Below, piece by piece: positions 1 through 7,855 of a stretch of 41,439 nt of DNA. Position 1 is the stretch's first letter. Each line of letters starts with the position of its first letter. The notes below the pieces were generated by a model that worked only from the letters and a program-made list of their open reading frames with translations, did not search any database and was not told the origin of the DNA. The stretch comes from Candidatus Halobonum tyrrellensis G22 (GTDB lineage: Archaea; Halobacteriota; Halobacteria; Halobacteriales; Haloferacaceae): positions 1 to 41,439 of the forward strand of contig NZ_ASGZ01000017.1 in NCBI RefSeq assembly GCF_000495475.1. Reading direction: 5' to 3'. Both the position numbers and the translations under genes were made by a program.

Positions 1-250
1 GGGCGTCGGTGTCGAACGCCGCCTCGCGGTCGAGGAGGGCGGCGAACCCGCGGACGAGCTTGTAGTCGTCCGCCTCGCGTTCGAGTCGCTCCAGCGCGTC
101 GTCGAGGTCGCCGCGCCGCTCGCCGACGTGGCCCTGGTAGACGCCGAGCGTCCGCGCCGCGAGCCGCCGGGCGTCGTCGTCGCCCGCGACGAACCGCGGG
201 CGGTAGCCGCCGCCCCGCCGCGAGACGCGCAGGAGGTCCTTCCTGAGCAC
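1..250 (-). CDS. DUF790 / Bax1-family nuclease, partial (N-terminal part only)
   Basis: The minus-strand reading from a GTG at 250 opens with LRKDLLRVSRRGGGYRPRF and continues with a GVYQGHVGERRGDLDDAL segment and an LVRGFAALLDRE segment. This is the typical start of archaeal DUF790 proteins. Family members are known as Bax1, a structure-specific nuclease that binds the archaeal XPB helicase and acts with it in nucleotide excision repair. Only about 83 codons lie in the window; the gene runs off the left edge, so the nuclease core is not visible. The XPB gene lies about 1 kb upstream on the same strand, which strongly supports the call. The GTG start was chosen because the conserved N-terminus begins right there. 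Confidence 0.88.
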   Translation of the reverse strand, partial: MLRKDLLRVSRRGGGYRPRFVAGDDDARRLAARTLGVYQGHVGERRGDLDDALERLEREADDYKLVRGFAALLDREAAFDTDA

Positions 251-416
251 GCCGGGGAGTGGGGGGCCGGACGCAAAAGCGCTCCCGGTCCCAGCCCCGG
301 TCCCGGTCGGCGTCCGCGAACGACGGCGGCGAGACCGGACGGAACCCGACCCGGGCGCGCCGGCGGTCGCGCTCCGAATGGACAAGGCTCATGCCCGGGG
401 CGGCGGACGGGCGGGT

Positions 417-812
417 ATGCACCGTCGGGGACTGCTGGCGCGGCTCGCCCGACTCCTCGCGGCGGGCGGGCTGGCCGTCGGCGCGGGCTGTTCGGACGTG
501 CGGACCCCCTCGGGTCCGCGCACCCCGCCGCGGTCGGTCGAGCCGCCGGCCGACGGCGACCTCGTCGTCGCCGACTTCTCGGAACGGGAGGCCGACGACG
601 GCACGGTGGGCGTCCGGGTCGTCGTCGAGAACCGGACCGGCGAGGAGCGGTCGGGCACCGTCGTCGCCGAGGTGGAGGCGGGCGACGCCGAGACCACGGT
701 CCGCGAGGAGGTGACCGTCGACTCCAGCGACCGGGTCGAGGTGACGCTCCCGACCGACCTCGCCTACGAGGAGTTCGCGCGGAACGGCTCCATCGCCGTC
801 AGAATTGAGTGA
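417..812 (+). CDS. small predicted lipoprotein, probably Tat-exported
   Basis: 131 residues. The N-terminus starts MHRRGLLARLARLL, with a twin arginine, followed by an Ala/Gly/Leu hydrophobic stretch and a lipobox-like GLAVGAGC ending in Cys25. A Ser/Pro-rich linker follows, then about 90 residues of predicted beta-sandwich character (alternating Val with Glu/Asp, such as VGVRVVVENRTGEERSGTV), like many haloarchaeal surface lipoproteins. The ATG at 417 was preferred over the in-frame ATG at 378 because it places the arginine pair and lipobox at normal distances from the N-terminus. Function is unknown. It sits head-to-head with the Bax1 gene across about 166 bp. Confidence 0.75.
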   Translation: MHRRGLLARLARLLAAGGLAVGAGCSDVRTPSGPRTPPRSVEPPADGDLVVADFSEREADDGTVGVRVVVENRTGEERSGTVVAEVEAGDAETTVREEVTVDSSDRVEVTLPTDLAYEEFARNGSIAVRIE

Positions 813-836
813 GCCGCGGACCCGGCGGGGTCCGGC

Positions 837-1124
837 TCACGCCCGGCCGGCGTCGGCCGCCTCGTCGCGTGCGCTCCCCGCCCCGAACCGCCAGTCCGAC
901 CGGACGAACAGGATCAGCCCCCAGCAGGCCGTCCCGACGGCGGTACCGGCCGCGGTCGTCAACAGTCCCAACGAGAGGAACATCGCGGTCTGGACGACGA
1001 GGATGCTCGCGGTCATCGCGCTGGTCCGGAACGGCACGTTGGCGGCCGGGTCGCGGATAGTCGGCACCAGCGCGGCGTTGGCGATCAGGCTCCCACAGAG
1101 GATGACGAACTCTTGCCAAGGCAT
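837..1124 (-). CDS. small multi-pass membrane protein, unknown function
   Basis: 95 residues with about three hydrophobic segments (around residues 5-22, 37-55 and 58-76) and a short charged C-terminal tail. I recognise no catalytic motif. The ATG start is preceded by a TATA-like GTATAA (plus-strand reading) at 1156-1161, about 32-37 bp upstream, which supports expression as its own unit. It ends convergently with the lipoprotein gene, with a 24 bp gap, and lies between XPB and Bax1. Such small membrane proteins are common in haloarchaea. Confidence 0.7.
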   Translation of the reverse strand: MPWQEFVILCGSLIANAALVPTIRDPAANVPFRTSAMTASILVVQTAMFLSLGLLTTAAGTAVGTACWGLILFVRSDWRFGAGSARDEAADAGRA

Positions 1125-1155
1125 ATTTACTCAACCACGAGTCCTCTTTTCGAAC

Positions 1156-1161
1156 GTATAA
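1156..1161 (-). promoter_or_regulatory. TATA-like box of the 95-residue membrane protein gene
   Basis: Minus-strand TTATAC lies 32-37 bp before the ATG at 1124, in a short AT-richer patch of otherwise GC-rich DNA. The distance fits a haloarchaeal TATA box with a very short leader. Confidence 0.5.
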
Positions 1162-1273
1162 GACGCGCGTCCCGTTTATCGATACGGATAGGGAACGTGC
1201 GTCCTCGTGGGCTGAGACGGCTGGTATCGGCTACCTCGTCGACCGAACGATCGTGTAAGATGTCGGGAGTGAG

Positions 1274-2650
1274 TCAGCGCCGCCGGTCGGCGACGCGCTC
1301 CTCGGCCGTCTCGCTGGTCACGAGTTCGTAGAGGAGCGCGCGCTTGTCGCCGTCGCTCCCCGGCCGGAGCAGCCGACCCAGTCGCTGGGTGAACTCGCGT
1401 TCGGAGCCGCTGCCGGAGATGACGACGCCGACGCTCGCGTCGGGCACGTCGACGCCCTCGTCGAGGACGTTCGCCGAGACGACGCGGCTGTACTCCCCCG
1501 ACCGGAACTTCCGGAGTATCTCGCGGCGCTCCTCGGCGCCCGTCTCGTTGGTGATGGCGGGGATGAGAAAGCGCTCGGAGAGGCGGTACACCAGGTCGGT
1601 GTGGGCGGTGAACACGATGACCCGCTCGCCGCGGTGGCGTTCGAGCACACCCGCGAGTTCCTCGACTTTCGCGTCGGCGTTCATCATCACCTCCCGCGCG
1701 CGCTGTTTGGCCAACAGCGCCTCCCGCGCCCGCGGGTCGGTGCCGGAGCGTTTCACCAACTGCTGGTAGTCCGCCCCCGACTCGAACGTGATGCCCGCCT
1801 CGCGGACGTAGTCGACGAACGTGCCCTGCGCCGCCTCGTAGCGCTCGCGCTCCGCGTCGCTCAACTCCACTTCCACCCGCCGCACCTCGTACTCGGCGAG
1901 GTGGTCGCCCGCCAAGTCGTCGGCGGTCCGCTCGTACACCACCGGCCCGACCAACTCGGCGATCGTCTCGTGGGCGCCGTCGGGCCGTTCGAACGTCGCG
2001 GTCAGCCCGAGGCGGGCGGGCGCGGCGAACAGCCGCGCGGCGTCGCGGTAGCCCTCGCCGCCGAGGTGGTGGACCTCGTCGAACACCAGCAGGCCGAACT
2101 CGTCGCCGACGTCCTCCGCGCGGAGGTACGCCGAGTCGTACGTCGCCACGGTCAGACGTTCCGAGCGCTGCTCGCCGCCGCCGAACTGGCCCACGGGGAC
2201 GCCGAACTCCGAGTCGAGTTCCCGCCGCCACTGCTCTAAGAGGTCGACCGTCGGCACGACCACGAGCGTCGGCACGCCGAGTTCCGCTACCGCCGCGAGC
2301 GCGAGTACGGTCTTGCCGCTCCCGGTCGGCAGTTCCACGACGCCCCGGTCGCCGGCCGCCCGCCACGCGTCGAGCGCCGCCCGCTGGTAGTCGCGGAGGT
2401 CGTACCGGAGCGTCAGGTCGAGCGTCTCGGTCGGCCGGACCCGGTCGTCCACCGCGACGCCGTGCGCGTCGAGCGCCTCGCGCACCTCGCGGTAGCGGCC
2501 CGCGGGCGCGCGCCGCGTGCCCGTCCGGGCGTCCTCGGACACCCCCGGGAGATCCAGGTCCGCGAGCGCGTCCGCTCCGCCGTCCGGGTCGCCGTCGGCA
2601 CCCGGGTCGACGACGACCGCTCCGTCCGCGAACCGCAGCGTGACCGTCAC
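1274..2650 (-). CDS. DNA repair helicase XPB (Rad25-like, SF2)
   Basis: 458 residues. Superfamily 2 helicase motifs are visible in order: Q-motif region LRDYQRAALDAW (about 85-96), Walker A PTGSGKT (108-114), Walker B DEVHH (191-195), motif III LTATFER (216-222), then RecA domain 2 with VIVFTAHTD, VSANVLDEGVDVPD and motif VI QRLGRLLRPG. The DEVHH box and the overall length fit archaeal XPB, the ATPase that opens DNA at damage and loads the Bax1 nuclease. The first 80 residues would hold the damage-recognition domain. Its expected partner, DUF790/Bax1, lies downstream on the same strand at the left edge, separated by two small genes. Confidence 0.95.
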   Translation of the reverse strand: MTVTLRFADGAVVVDPGADGDPDGGADALADLDLPGVSEDARTGTRRAPAGRYREVREALDAHGVAVDDRVRPTETLDLTLRYDLRDYQRAALDAWRAAGDRGVVELPTGSGKTVLALAAVAELGVPTLVVVPTVDLLEQWRRELDSEFGVPVGQFGGGEQRSERLTVATYDSAYLRAEDVGDEFGLLVFDEVHHLGGEGYRDAARLFAAPARLGLTATFERPDGAHETIAELVGPVVYERTADDLAGDHLAEYEVRRVEVELSDAERERYEAAQGTFVDYVREAGITFESGADYQQLVKRSGTDPRAREALLAKQRAREVMMNADAKVEELAGVLERHRGERVIVFTAHTDLVYRLSERFLIPAITNETGAEERREILRKFRSGEYSRVVSANVLDEGVDVPDASVGVVISGSGSEREFTQRLGRLLRPGSDGDKRALLYELVTSETAEERVADRRR

Positions 2651-2821
2651 GCTCCCCAGTGGTCGGCTCGCGCGCTTAGTCCCTCCGACGCGCGGCGCGG
2701 GGACGACGGAGCGGGGACGAGGAGGGACGCCGCTCGGCGACCAACTGGCGGCCCGTCGTGCGCGACGGGTGCGGAGGGGGTGGCGGGCGTTGGATCGGCG
2801 GGCATCGGTTCGGCGGGCGCG

Positions 2822-3913
2822 TCAGCGCTCGCCCTCGGTGGCGAGGTGGCTCCGCATCAGCCACCCCATGTCCGCGTGGAGGTGGTCGATATCGACGGCG
2901 TCGACGGCGTCGAGCCGCGTCTCGAACCGCTCGTAGCGGCGCTCCCACTCGGCGGCGAGCGTCGCCTCCAGGTCCGACTCGTCGATGGCGCGGACGACGC
3001 GGTCGGCGACCGCCGGGTGTTCGCCGTCGAGTCGTTCGAGGTCGGTCTCGCCGACGACGCCCTGCCGGAGCGCCTCCGCGAACAGCACCGCGGTGTGGTC
3101 GCCCTCGTGGGCCTCCCGGCGCCACGTGATCAGCCAGTTACCCAGCCGCCAGAGGTACTGGGCTTCGAGGAGGACCGGCCTCACCGTCCGGTAGGTGCTC
3201 GCGCTCATCGACGGGACGTACAGCAGGTCCGCGCCGACCGTACCGAGGATGCCGATGGCGGCCGTCTCGTACTGCCAGATCTCCCGCGGGTTCATCAGCC
3301 CGTACGACCCGTTGGCGACGCGGGCGAAGTCCATCGCCTGAAAACACGACCGGAGGTCGAACAGGTACGGGTCGCGGAGGCGGTCGTAGTTGGGCGCGGT
3401 CTCGAGTCGCTCTTCGAGCGCGCGCCAGACCCGCATCGCGCTCCGGGCGTACGCCGCGTCGATGTCGTCACGGTCGGGGTCGGAGTCGGGGTTCCACCCC
3501 GGGTACGCGACCGACGCGAGGTGCCAGAACGTCGCGGCGTCGCCCCGCTGTTCCGCGAGGTCGTCGAGCAGCGTGATGTACACGCCCGCGAGGAACTTCG
3601 TCTCCTGTGCGGTCGCGCGCCGGTCGTCCGGTACGGCCGACAGCGTCAGCTGTTCGCCGAAGATCCGGTAGATCCACTTCCACGTGAACATCGGGCGGTC
3701 GCTGAGCACGTCGGTGTCGTCGACGAGCGTCGCGAGCGAGTCGGGGAGTTCGACCGACTCGACCGCCCGGCGGTGGGCGGCCGCCTCCTCCGGGTCGAGC
3801 GAGTCGAGCAGCGTCGAACCGCGGTCCCCGAACGGGACCGGGCGGAACGCCGGCGTCTCGATGGAGCGGGTCGGGTCGCGGTTCGTCTGGGTCGTCTCTG
3901 TGGTGTCGGCCAT
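2822..3913 (-). CDS. class I terpene synthase-like protein
   Basis: 363 residues, soluble, rich in Trp, Tyr and Arg and predicted largely helical. Two metal-binding signatures of class I terpene cyclases are present: an aspartate-rich DDLAE (D117, D118, E121) and, 142 residues later, NWLITWRRE (N259, T263, E267), which fits the N-x3-S/T-x3-E pattern (NSE triad). The spacing is close to that in bacterial sesquiterpene cyclases, and an RY pair (R326-Y327) lies further downstream, as expected. A pyrophosphate-sensor Arg is not clear; R210 is the nearest candidate. If active, it would ionise a prenyl diphosphate (GPP, FPP or GGPP) in the cytoplasm. No prenyltransferase or P450 gene is adjacent. 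The family assignment is my inference from motifs; function is unproven. Confidence 0.6.
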   Translation of the reverse strand: MADTTETTQTNRDPTRSIETPAFRPVPFGDRGSTLLDSLDPEEAAAHRRAVESVELPDSLATLVDDTDVLSDRPMFTWKWIYRIFGEQLTLSAVPDDRRATAQETKFLAGVYITLLDDLAEQRGDAATFWHLASVAYPGWNPDSDPDRDDIDAAYARSAMRVWRALEERLETAPNYDRLRDPYLFDLRSCFQAMDFARVANGSYGLMNPREIWQYETAAIGILGTVGADLLYVPSMSASTYRTVRPVLLEAQYLWRLGNWLITWRREAHEGDHTAVLFAEALRQGVVGETDLERLDGEHPAVADRVVRAIDESDLEATLAAEWERRYERFETRLDAVDAVDIDHLHADMGWLMRSHLATEGER

Positions 3914-4009
3914 GGGTCGTCTTGTGAGTCGTGTACCCGAACGGGCGGGTACGTCGCGTTCGTCTGCTGTCCCGTGAGAAACTCCGGTCCGGTCACGCGG
4001 CGGTGACCG

Positions 4010-4375
4010 TCACGACGACCGGACCCACTCGACCGCCTCGGTGCGGTCGTTGAACGCCTTCCGGGTGACCGACGAGTCGGTCTGGATGTTCGCGTTCGTC
4101 GCCATCGCGCCGAGGCCGACCGAGACGTACGCGAACCGGTCGAGACCCGCCTCCTCGATCAGTTCCGTCCACCCGCGCTTGATGTGCTCTTGCGTCTCCT
4201 TCCCGAGGGAGACCTCCCCCAGATCCGTGACGACCCCGCGGTACTCCGCGGTGGCGACCATGTCGAGAAACTCCTGTTCGGCACCCTGGATCTGCTCCGG
4301 GTCGCCGTCCCAGCCGTCGAGGTCGATAATCAGCACGTCGCCTTCCTCGCTGAAAGATACGATATCTCGGTCCAC
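4010..4375 (-). CDS. SpoIIAA/STAS-like domain protein
   Basis: 121 residues, GTG start. A beta-strand start (DVLIIDLDGW) is followed by an alternating alpha/beta pattern and a C-terminal KAFNDRTEAVEWV segment typical of SpoIIAA-like (STAS-related) domains, in which a displaced residue range often ends in a helix of the type aF.d..eA..Wl. Such domains bind small ligands or partner proteins; no conserved phosphorylatable Ser context is obvious to me. The GTG was chosen because a TATA-like box lies about 28 bp upstream and the nearby ATG is out of frame. The terpene-synthase-like gene follows on the same strand after 96 bp, so co-transcription is possible. Confidence 0.6.
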   Translation of the reverse strand: MDRDIVSFSEEGDVLIIDLDGWDGDPEQIQGAEQEFLDMVATAEYRGVVTDLGEVSLGKETQEHIKRGWTELIEEAGLDRFAYVSVGLGAMATNANIQTDSSVTRKAFNDRTEAVEWVRSS

Positions 4376-4400
4376 AACTCCATCCGCTCGATAAGTGAAT

Positions 4401-4408
4401 AATATACT
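4401..4408 (-). promoter_or_regulatory. TATA box of the SpoIIAA-like gene
   Basis: AT-rich segment AATATACT (plus-strand reading), seen as AGTATATT on the minus strand, centred about 29 bp before the GTG at 4375. It sits within a local AT-rich stretch (4391-4440). The distance fits a leaderless haloarchaeal transcript. Confidence 0.6.
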
Positions 4409-4633
4409 TCCGGGCTAGTTATCGTAATTAGTATTTAATGCGGAAGAACCATGATCGTTCGGCGTGTCCCCGGCGGGACGCCGCCCGGCGAACCGACCGC
4501 GCGGGCGGCCCGAACGCCACTCGTCCGTCCCCTCTACTCTTGACCGCGCGGCCGCCGTACCCGTCGGTCGCTCCCGCTCGCGGTCGGCTCCGCGGACGCA
4601 ACACCCACGTGACTGGCCGTCGAACCCCCCGGC

Positions 4634-4846
4634 GTGAGCGACGACCCCGACCGGACGGCCGACGAACCCGACCCGACCGCGCAGGACGAGGCGGTCGAGA
4701 ACTTCCTCGACGACGCCGAGACGGTGCTCTCGGAGTACTCGCAGGGGTACATGGACGCCGACGACGCGCTCTCGCGGCTCACGTCGGACATCGACGACCT
4801 CCGCGCGGAGTACGAGAACACGGGGGACGCCGACACCGAGGAGTGA
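4634..4846 (+). CDS. small acidic protein, unknown function
   Basis: 70 residues, GTG start, very acidic, with helical segments around 21-60 (AVENFLDDAETVLSEYSQGY) and disordered ends. It resembles the many short acidic haloarchaeal proteins of unknown role. The reading ends 126 bp before the aminotransferase start. The stretch before it (4376-4633) holds the divergent promoter of the SpoIIAA-like gene and no other gene that I can support. Confidence 0.6.
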   Translation: MSDDPDRTADEPDPTAQDEAVENFLDDAETVLSEYSQGYMDADDALSRLTSDIDDLRAEYENTGDADTEE

Positions 4847-4972
4847 GCGGCGGCCGCGCGGCCGACGCCGGCACCGACCCCGACGCGCGGGCGGTCGTCC
4901 GCCACCGCGGGACCGTCCCGGCCGGGAGTGGAAACGCCTATCGGGGTCCGTGCCGCCGGATCGCACGAGCAC

Positions 4973-6091
4973 ATGACCGACTTCTCCGAGCGGGTCGAGC
5001 GGGTCTCCATCAGCGGCATCCGCGAGGTGTTCGAGATGGCCGGCGACGACGCGATCAACCTCGGACTCGGCCAGCCCGACTTCCCGACGCCGGCGCACGC
5101 CCGGGAGGCGGCCGTCGACGCCATCCAGAGCGGCGAGGCCGACGCGTACACCTCGAACAAGGGGACGCGCCCCCTCCGGGAGGCGATCGCGGCCAAACAC
5201 GACCGAGACCAGGGTGTGACGGTCGACCCCGACGACGTCATCGCCACCGCGGGCGGGAGCGAGGCGCTCCACGTCGCGCTCGAAGCGCACGTCGACGCGG
5301 GCGAGGAGGTGCTGGTCCCCGACCCGGGGTTCGTCTCGTACGACGCGCTCACGAAACTCGCGGGCGGCGAACCGGTCCCGGTCCCCCTCCGGGAGGACCT
5401 CACGCTCGACCCCGCGGCCGTCGAAGAGCGGATCACCGACGACACCGCGGCGTTCGTCGTCAACTCGCCGTCGAACCCCACGGGGGCCGTCGCCTCGCCC
5501 GACGATATCGAGGCGTTCGCGCGGATCGCACGCGAACACGACGTGCTGTGCATCTCCGACGAGGTGTACGAGACCATCGTCTTCGAGGGGGAGCACCGCT
5601 CGCCGCTCGAACACGAACGCGAGAACGTCGTGGTCGTCAACGCCTGCTCGAAGGCGTACTCGATGACCGGGTGGCGGCTCGGGTGGGTGACGGGCGCGAC
5701 CGACCGCATCGAGCGCATGCTCCGCGTCCACCAGTACGCGCAGGCGTGCGCCTCGGCGCCCGCCCAGTACGCCGCCGAGGCCGCGCTGTCCGGCCCGCAG
5801 GACGTGGTCGGCGAGATGCGCGACTCGTTCGAGCGCCGGCGCGACATCGTCTTAGAGGGGTTGGCGGACGCCGGTCTCGACTGCCCCACCCCGCAGGGCG
5901 CCTTCTACGCGATGCCGGAGGTGCCCGAGGGGTTCGTCGACGCGTGTATCGACCGCGGCGTCGTGGTCGTCCCCGGCGACGCGTTCGGCGCGAACGGCGC
6001 GGGCTACGCCCGCATCTCGTACGCCACCGGCGAGGACGACCTCCGCGAGGCGCTCGATATCATGGCCGAGGCCGCCGAGGCGGTGCGGTGA
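4973..6091 (+). CDS. pyridoxal-phosphate aminotransferase, class I/II (aspartate aminotransferase-like)
   Basis: 372 residues. Fold type I PLP enzyme: N-terminal SISGIREVFEMAG, GLGQPDFPTP (31-40), SPSNPTG (165-171, with N168), D196 and Y199 in SDEVYE, the PLP-binding lysine K227 in NACSKAYSMTGWRLGW, and GYARISYA near the C-terminus, whose Arg binds the substrate carboxylate. Length and motifs match archaeal class I aspartate/aromatic aminotransferases; exact amino-donor specificity cannot be read. The internal ATG at 4973 was chosen over the GTG at 4928 because haloarchaeal homologues begin with this TDFSERVERVS-type sequence. The next gene starts 1 bp after its stop, so the two are probably co-translated. 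Confidence 0.92.
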   Translation: MTDFSERVERVSISGIREVFEMAGDDAINLGLGQPDFPTPAHAREAAVDAIQSGEADAYTSNKGTRPLREAIAAKHDRDQGVTVDPDDVIATAGGSEALHVALEAHVDAGEEVLVPDPGFVSYDALTKLAGGEPVPVPLREDLTLDPAAVEERITDDTAAFVVNSPSNPTGAVASPDDIEAFARIAREHDVLCISDEVYETIVFEGEHRSPLEHERENVVVVNACSKAYSMTGWRLGWVTGATDRIERMLRVHQYAQACASAPAQYAAEAALSGPQDVVGEMRDSFERRRDIVLEGLADAGLDCPTPQGAFYAMPEVPEGFVDACIDRGVVVVPGDAFGANGAGYARISYATGEDDLREALDIMAEAAEAVR

Positions 6092-6092
6092 C

Positions 6093-7238
6093 GTGACCGT
6101 GACGACGCCCGCGGACCTCCGGGAGGCCATCCCGGTCACGGACGAGGTGGCGTACTTCAACACGGGCGCGACCGGTCCCGCGCCCGACCGCACGCTCGAC
6201 GCCGCCGCGGCGTGGGAGCGCGAGCAGAACGTCGACCTCCTCGCGGAGACCGACCCCTACCCCGTGAGCTTCGACGAGTACGACGCCTGCCGCGAACGGG
6301 TCGCCGCCCACCTCGGGGTCGACGCCGACGACCTCGCGTTGACCGAGAGCACCGCCGACGGCGTGAGCGCGGTCGTCGCGGCGCTCGAACTCGGAGCCGG
6401 CGACGTCGCGGTCACCACCGACCTCGAACACCCCGCGGGCACGCTCCCGCTCGCCCGCCTCGAACGCCGGCACGGCGTCGAGGTCCGCGTCGTCGACACC
6501 GACCGCGGTCGGGTCGACACCGACGCGTTCGCCGCCGCCGTCGAGGGCGCGGACCTCGCGCTGTTCTCGTCGCTGTCGTGGACCTACGGCACCCGCCTCC
6601 CGGTCGCCGAGATGGTGGACATCGCCCACGACGCCGGCGCGTTCGCGCTCGTGGACGCGGTCCAGTCGCCCGGGCAGGGACCCGTCGACTTCGGGGCGTG
6701 GGGCGCCGACGCCGTGGCCGCCTCCGGCCACAAGTGGCTGCTCGGCCCGTGGGGTACCGGCATCCTCCACGTCGCCCCCGACGCCGCCGACCGCCTCCAC
6801 CCCGCACAGGTCACCTACCGGAGCGTCGCGGACCCCGCCGCCGACCCGTACGAACTCGCCGCGGGCGCCCGCCGGTTCGAGCGCGGCACCGCCTCGATCG
6901 GACCGTTCGTCGGCCTCCGCGAGTCGCTCGACCTCCTGGAGGGAGTGGGAATGACGACCGTTCGCGACCGTATCGAGACGCTCGCGGCACGACTGGTCGA
7001 CGCGCTCCCCGACGACCGCGTGCTCGGTCCCTCGGAGCCGGAGTCGGGACTGGTGCCGGTCGACGTCGCGGACCCCGAGGCGACCGTCGAGCGCCTCCGC
7101 GACCGCGGGCTGATGCTCCGGGACGTCCCCGACCCCGCGGCGGTCCGGGCGTCGGTCCACGCGTTCAACACCGAGACCGAGGTGGACCGGTTGGCCGAGG
7201 CGCTCGCCGCCGAACCGCGGCGCGACGACGGACCGTGA
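6093..7238 (+). CDS. class V aminotransferase (cysteine desulfurase-like fold)
   Basis: 381 residues, GTG start one base after the preceding stop. It opens with VAYFNTGATGPAP, a typical class V start, followed by TESTADGVSAVV (cofactor phosphate region), D188 and Q191 in LVDAVQ, and the PLP lysine K214 in SGHKWLLGPWGTG. There is no obvious SufS/IscS-type catalytic Cys loop near residues 320-340, so a desulfurase role is doubtful; related proteins act as kynureninase-like or isopenicillin-N-epimerase-like enzymes of unknown substrate. Gene pairing with the class I aminotransferase suggests amino-acid metabolism. Confidence 0.88.
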   Translation: MTVTTPADLREAIPVTDEVAYFNTGATGPAPDRTLDAAAAWEREQNVDLLAETDPYPVSFDEYDACRERVAAHLGVDADDLALTESTADGVSAVVAALELGAGDVAVTTDLEHPAGTLPLARLERRHGVEVRVVDTDRGRVDTDAFAAAVEGADLALFSSLSWTYGTRLPVAEMVDIAHDAGAFALVDAVQSPGQGPVDFGAWGADAVAASGHKWLLGPWGTGILHVAPDAADRLHPAQVTYRSVADPAADPYELAAGARRFERGTASIGPFVGLRESLDLLEGVGMTTVRDRIETLAARLVDALPDDRVLGPSEPESGLVPVDVADPEATVERLRDRGLMLRDVPDPAAVRASVHAFNTETEVDRLAEALAAEPRRDDGP

Positions 7239-7317
7239 GGTCGGCGCCGTTCGCGGCGTCGGCTCCCCGACCGCCGACGCGCTCGGACGCGGCCCGAGGC
7301 GGGTCGGGTCGCCCCGC

Positions 7318-7782
7318 TCACCCCTCGTCGGGCCGGACCTGGAGGCCGCGCACCTCGTCGGGTTCGAGCCGCCACCCTCGAAGCTCCTCGTAGCCCGCGG
7401 CGCGTTCGAACCCCGCGGTGAACCACGCGTTGTCGTCGAGCGTCTCGATCAGCGTCTCCCACTCCTCGCCGTCCCGGTCGACCGCCCGGAGGGTGCCGGT
7501 GACCGCGACGGACTCCCAGTCGAACCGCCCGCTCACGTCGGTCACGAGCAGGCGCGCGGGCTTCCCCTCGGCGGCGAACTCGAACTTCCGGTTGCTCGAC
7601 CCGGTCCGGATGAACGCGAGGTAGACGTTCTCGCCGTCGTAGCCGAACGAGAGGGGGAGGCTGTACGGCTCGTCGCCGTCGGCGAGCGAGACCACTCCCC
7701 ACCCGCTCGACTCCAAGACGGCGTCGACGTCGGCGTCGTCCATCGGCGTCCCGATCCACTGGCCGTACGTGTCCGTGGGCAT
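7318..7782 (-). CDS. pyridoxamine 5'-phosphate oxidase-like (flavin-nucleotide-binding) protein
   Basis: 154 residues, starting at the ATG at 7782. Split-barrel pattern: VLESSGWGVVSLADGDEPYSLPLSF, then NVYLAFIRTGSSNRKFEF, then ARLLVTDV and a VAVTGTLRAV strand. This is typical of the NimA/HugZ-like branch of the PNPOx superfamily in haloarchaea, which binds FMN or related flavins; substrate unknown. The internal ATG was preferred because the upstream extension to 7812 is not family-like. It is convergent with the class V aminotransferase, with a gap of about 80 bp. Confidence 0.82.
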   Translation of the reverse strand: MPTDTYGQWIGTPMDDADVDAVLESSGWGVVSLADGDEPYSLPLSFGYDGENVYLAFIRTGSSNRKFEFAAEGKPARLLVTDVSGRFDWESVAVTGTLRAVDRDGEEWETLIETLDDNAWFTAGFERAAGYEELRGWRLEPDEVRGLQVRPDEG

Positions 7783-7855
7783 ACGGGACAGTACACCTTC
7801 GACGGGCTTCAACGGGGCCGCTCTCTCCCACCGGGTGGGAACCGCCTCCGTCCGC

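Noticed and set aside
2462-4006. A 514-residue plus-strand open frame
   Set aside because: It is antisense to XPB and the terpene-synthase-like gene and has an Arg/Val-rich composition without motifs. Such frames arise from high GC at third positions.
4438-4633. Basic plus-strand frame starting MRKNHDRSA
   Set aside because: Arg/Pro-rich composition is unlike a haloarchaeal protein, and it runs into the frames antisense or out of phase with real genes.
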